35,497 nucleotides of DNA, from the NCBI RefSeq assembly GCF_000003605.2, contig NW_003143794.1, positions 619,823-655,319 on the forward strand. Direction: 5' to 3'. The notes beneath the pieces are model-generated. The model made no database searches. It was given only the letters and a program-made list of their open reading frames with translations, and was not told where the DNA came from. Positions 35,323 through 35,497 of this stretch are shown here, piece after piece. Position 1 is the stretch's first letter, and every line of letters starts with the position of its first letter. The position numbers were made by a program, and so were the translations under genes. This DNA comes from Saccoglossus kowalevskii. Taxonomy: Eukaryota > Hemichordata > Enteropneusta > Harrimaniidae.

Positions 35323-35497
35323 GAATAGAACCGATCAGTGCCATATTACAAGGTTGAGTTTATTTCACTAGGCGTGTAGTCTATTGTAGTGCAATACGAA
35401 TAGAACCGATCAGTGCCATATTACGAAGCTGAGTTTATTTCACTATGCGTGTAGTCCAATGTAGTGTAATACGAATAGAACCGATCAGTGCCATATT
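35323..35497. repeat. 75-bp tandem (satellite-like) array, truncated by window edge
   Basis: GAATAGAACCGATCAGTGCC occurs at 35323, 35398 and 35473, exactly 75 bp apart. The intervening sequence (TGAGTTTATTTCACTA, GCGTGTAGTC) is conserved with a few changes. A little over two units are visible and the array continues past the right edge. Confidence 0.9.

Overview
This is nuclear DNA of an animal, most likely a marine invertebrate. It is AT-rich. The two recognisable genes are split into many small exons with GT-AG introns, and short inverted-repeat elements of the kind common in mollusc, brachiopod, hemichordate and lancelet genomes lie in the introns. The sequence alone does not fix the phylum. 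There is no sign of a prokaryotic, viral or organellar segment, CRISPR array or operon.

Layout. From about 1.1 to 14.2 kb on the + strand lies MCM8, a DNA helicase subunit of the homologous-recombination pathway, with 22 exons visible and only the extreme N-terminus missing. Facing it on the - strand, 26.8 to 16.9 kb, lies TADA2B (Ada2b), a subunit of the SAGA histone-acetyltransferase complex. All 16 coding exons can be placed, including a 7-nt first coding exon and an intron with a GC donor. A 766-bp CpG-containing interval with a perfect CRE palindrome separates the TADA2B start codon from a predicted two-exon + strand gene (27.58-28.93 kb, 132 aa) that I do not recognise. Facing that gene on the - strand (31.9 to 31.0 kb) is a lysine-rich coiled-coil protein gene of about 222 aa. 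It carries an apparent one-base frameshift in a run of seven identical bases. The order is therefore two tail-to-tail pairs joined by one head-to-head promoter region.

The rest is introns, intergenic DNA and repeats: a TA-flanked inverted-repeat element in MCM8 intron 4, a related small one in TADA2B intron 15, a dispersed hairpin-bearing family with copies in MCM8 introns 9 and 17 and TADA2B intron 14, a repeat shared between 14.6 and 30.3 kb, and a 75-bp tandem array running off the right edge.

No new multi-gene system is evident. The most informative points are the two unrecognised genes, the contrast in CpG content between the left housekeeping genes and the right-hand part (suggesting mosaic germline methylation), and the unusual 5' structure of TADA2B. 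MCM8 (DNA repair) and TADA2B (chromatin) act in different complexes; nothing in the sequence says they work together.
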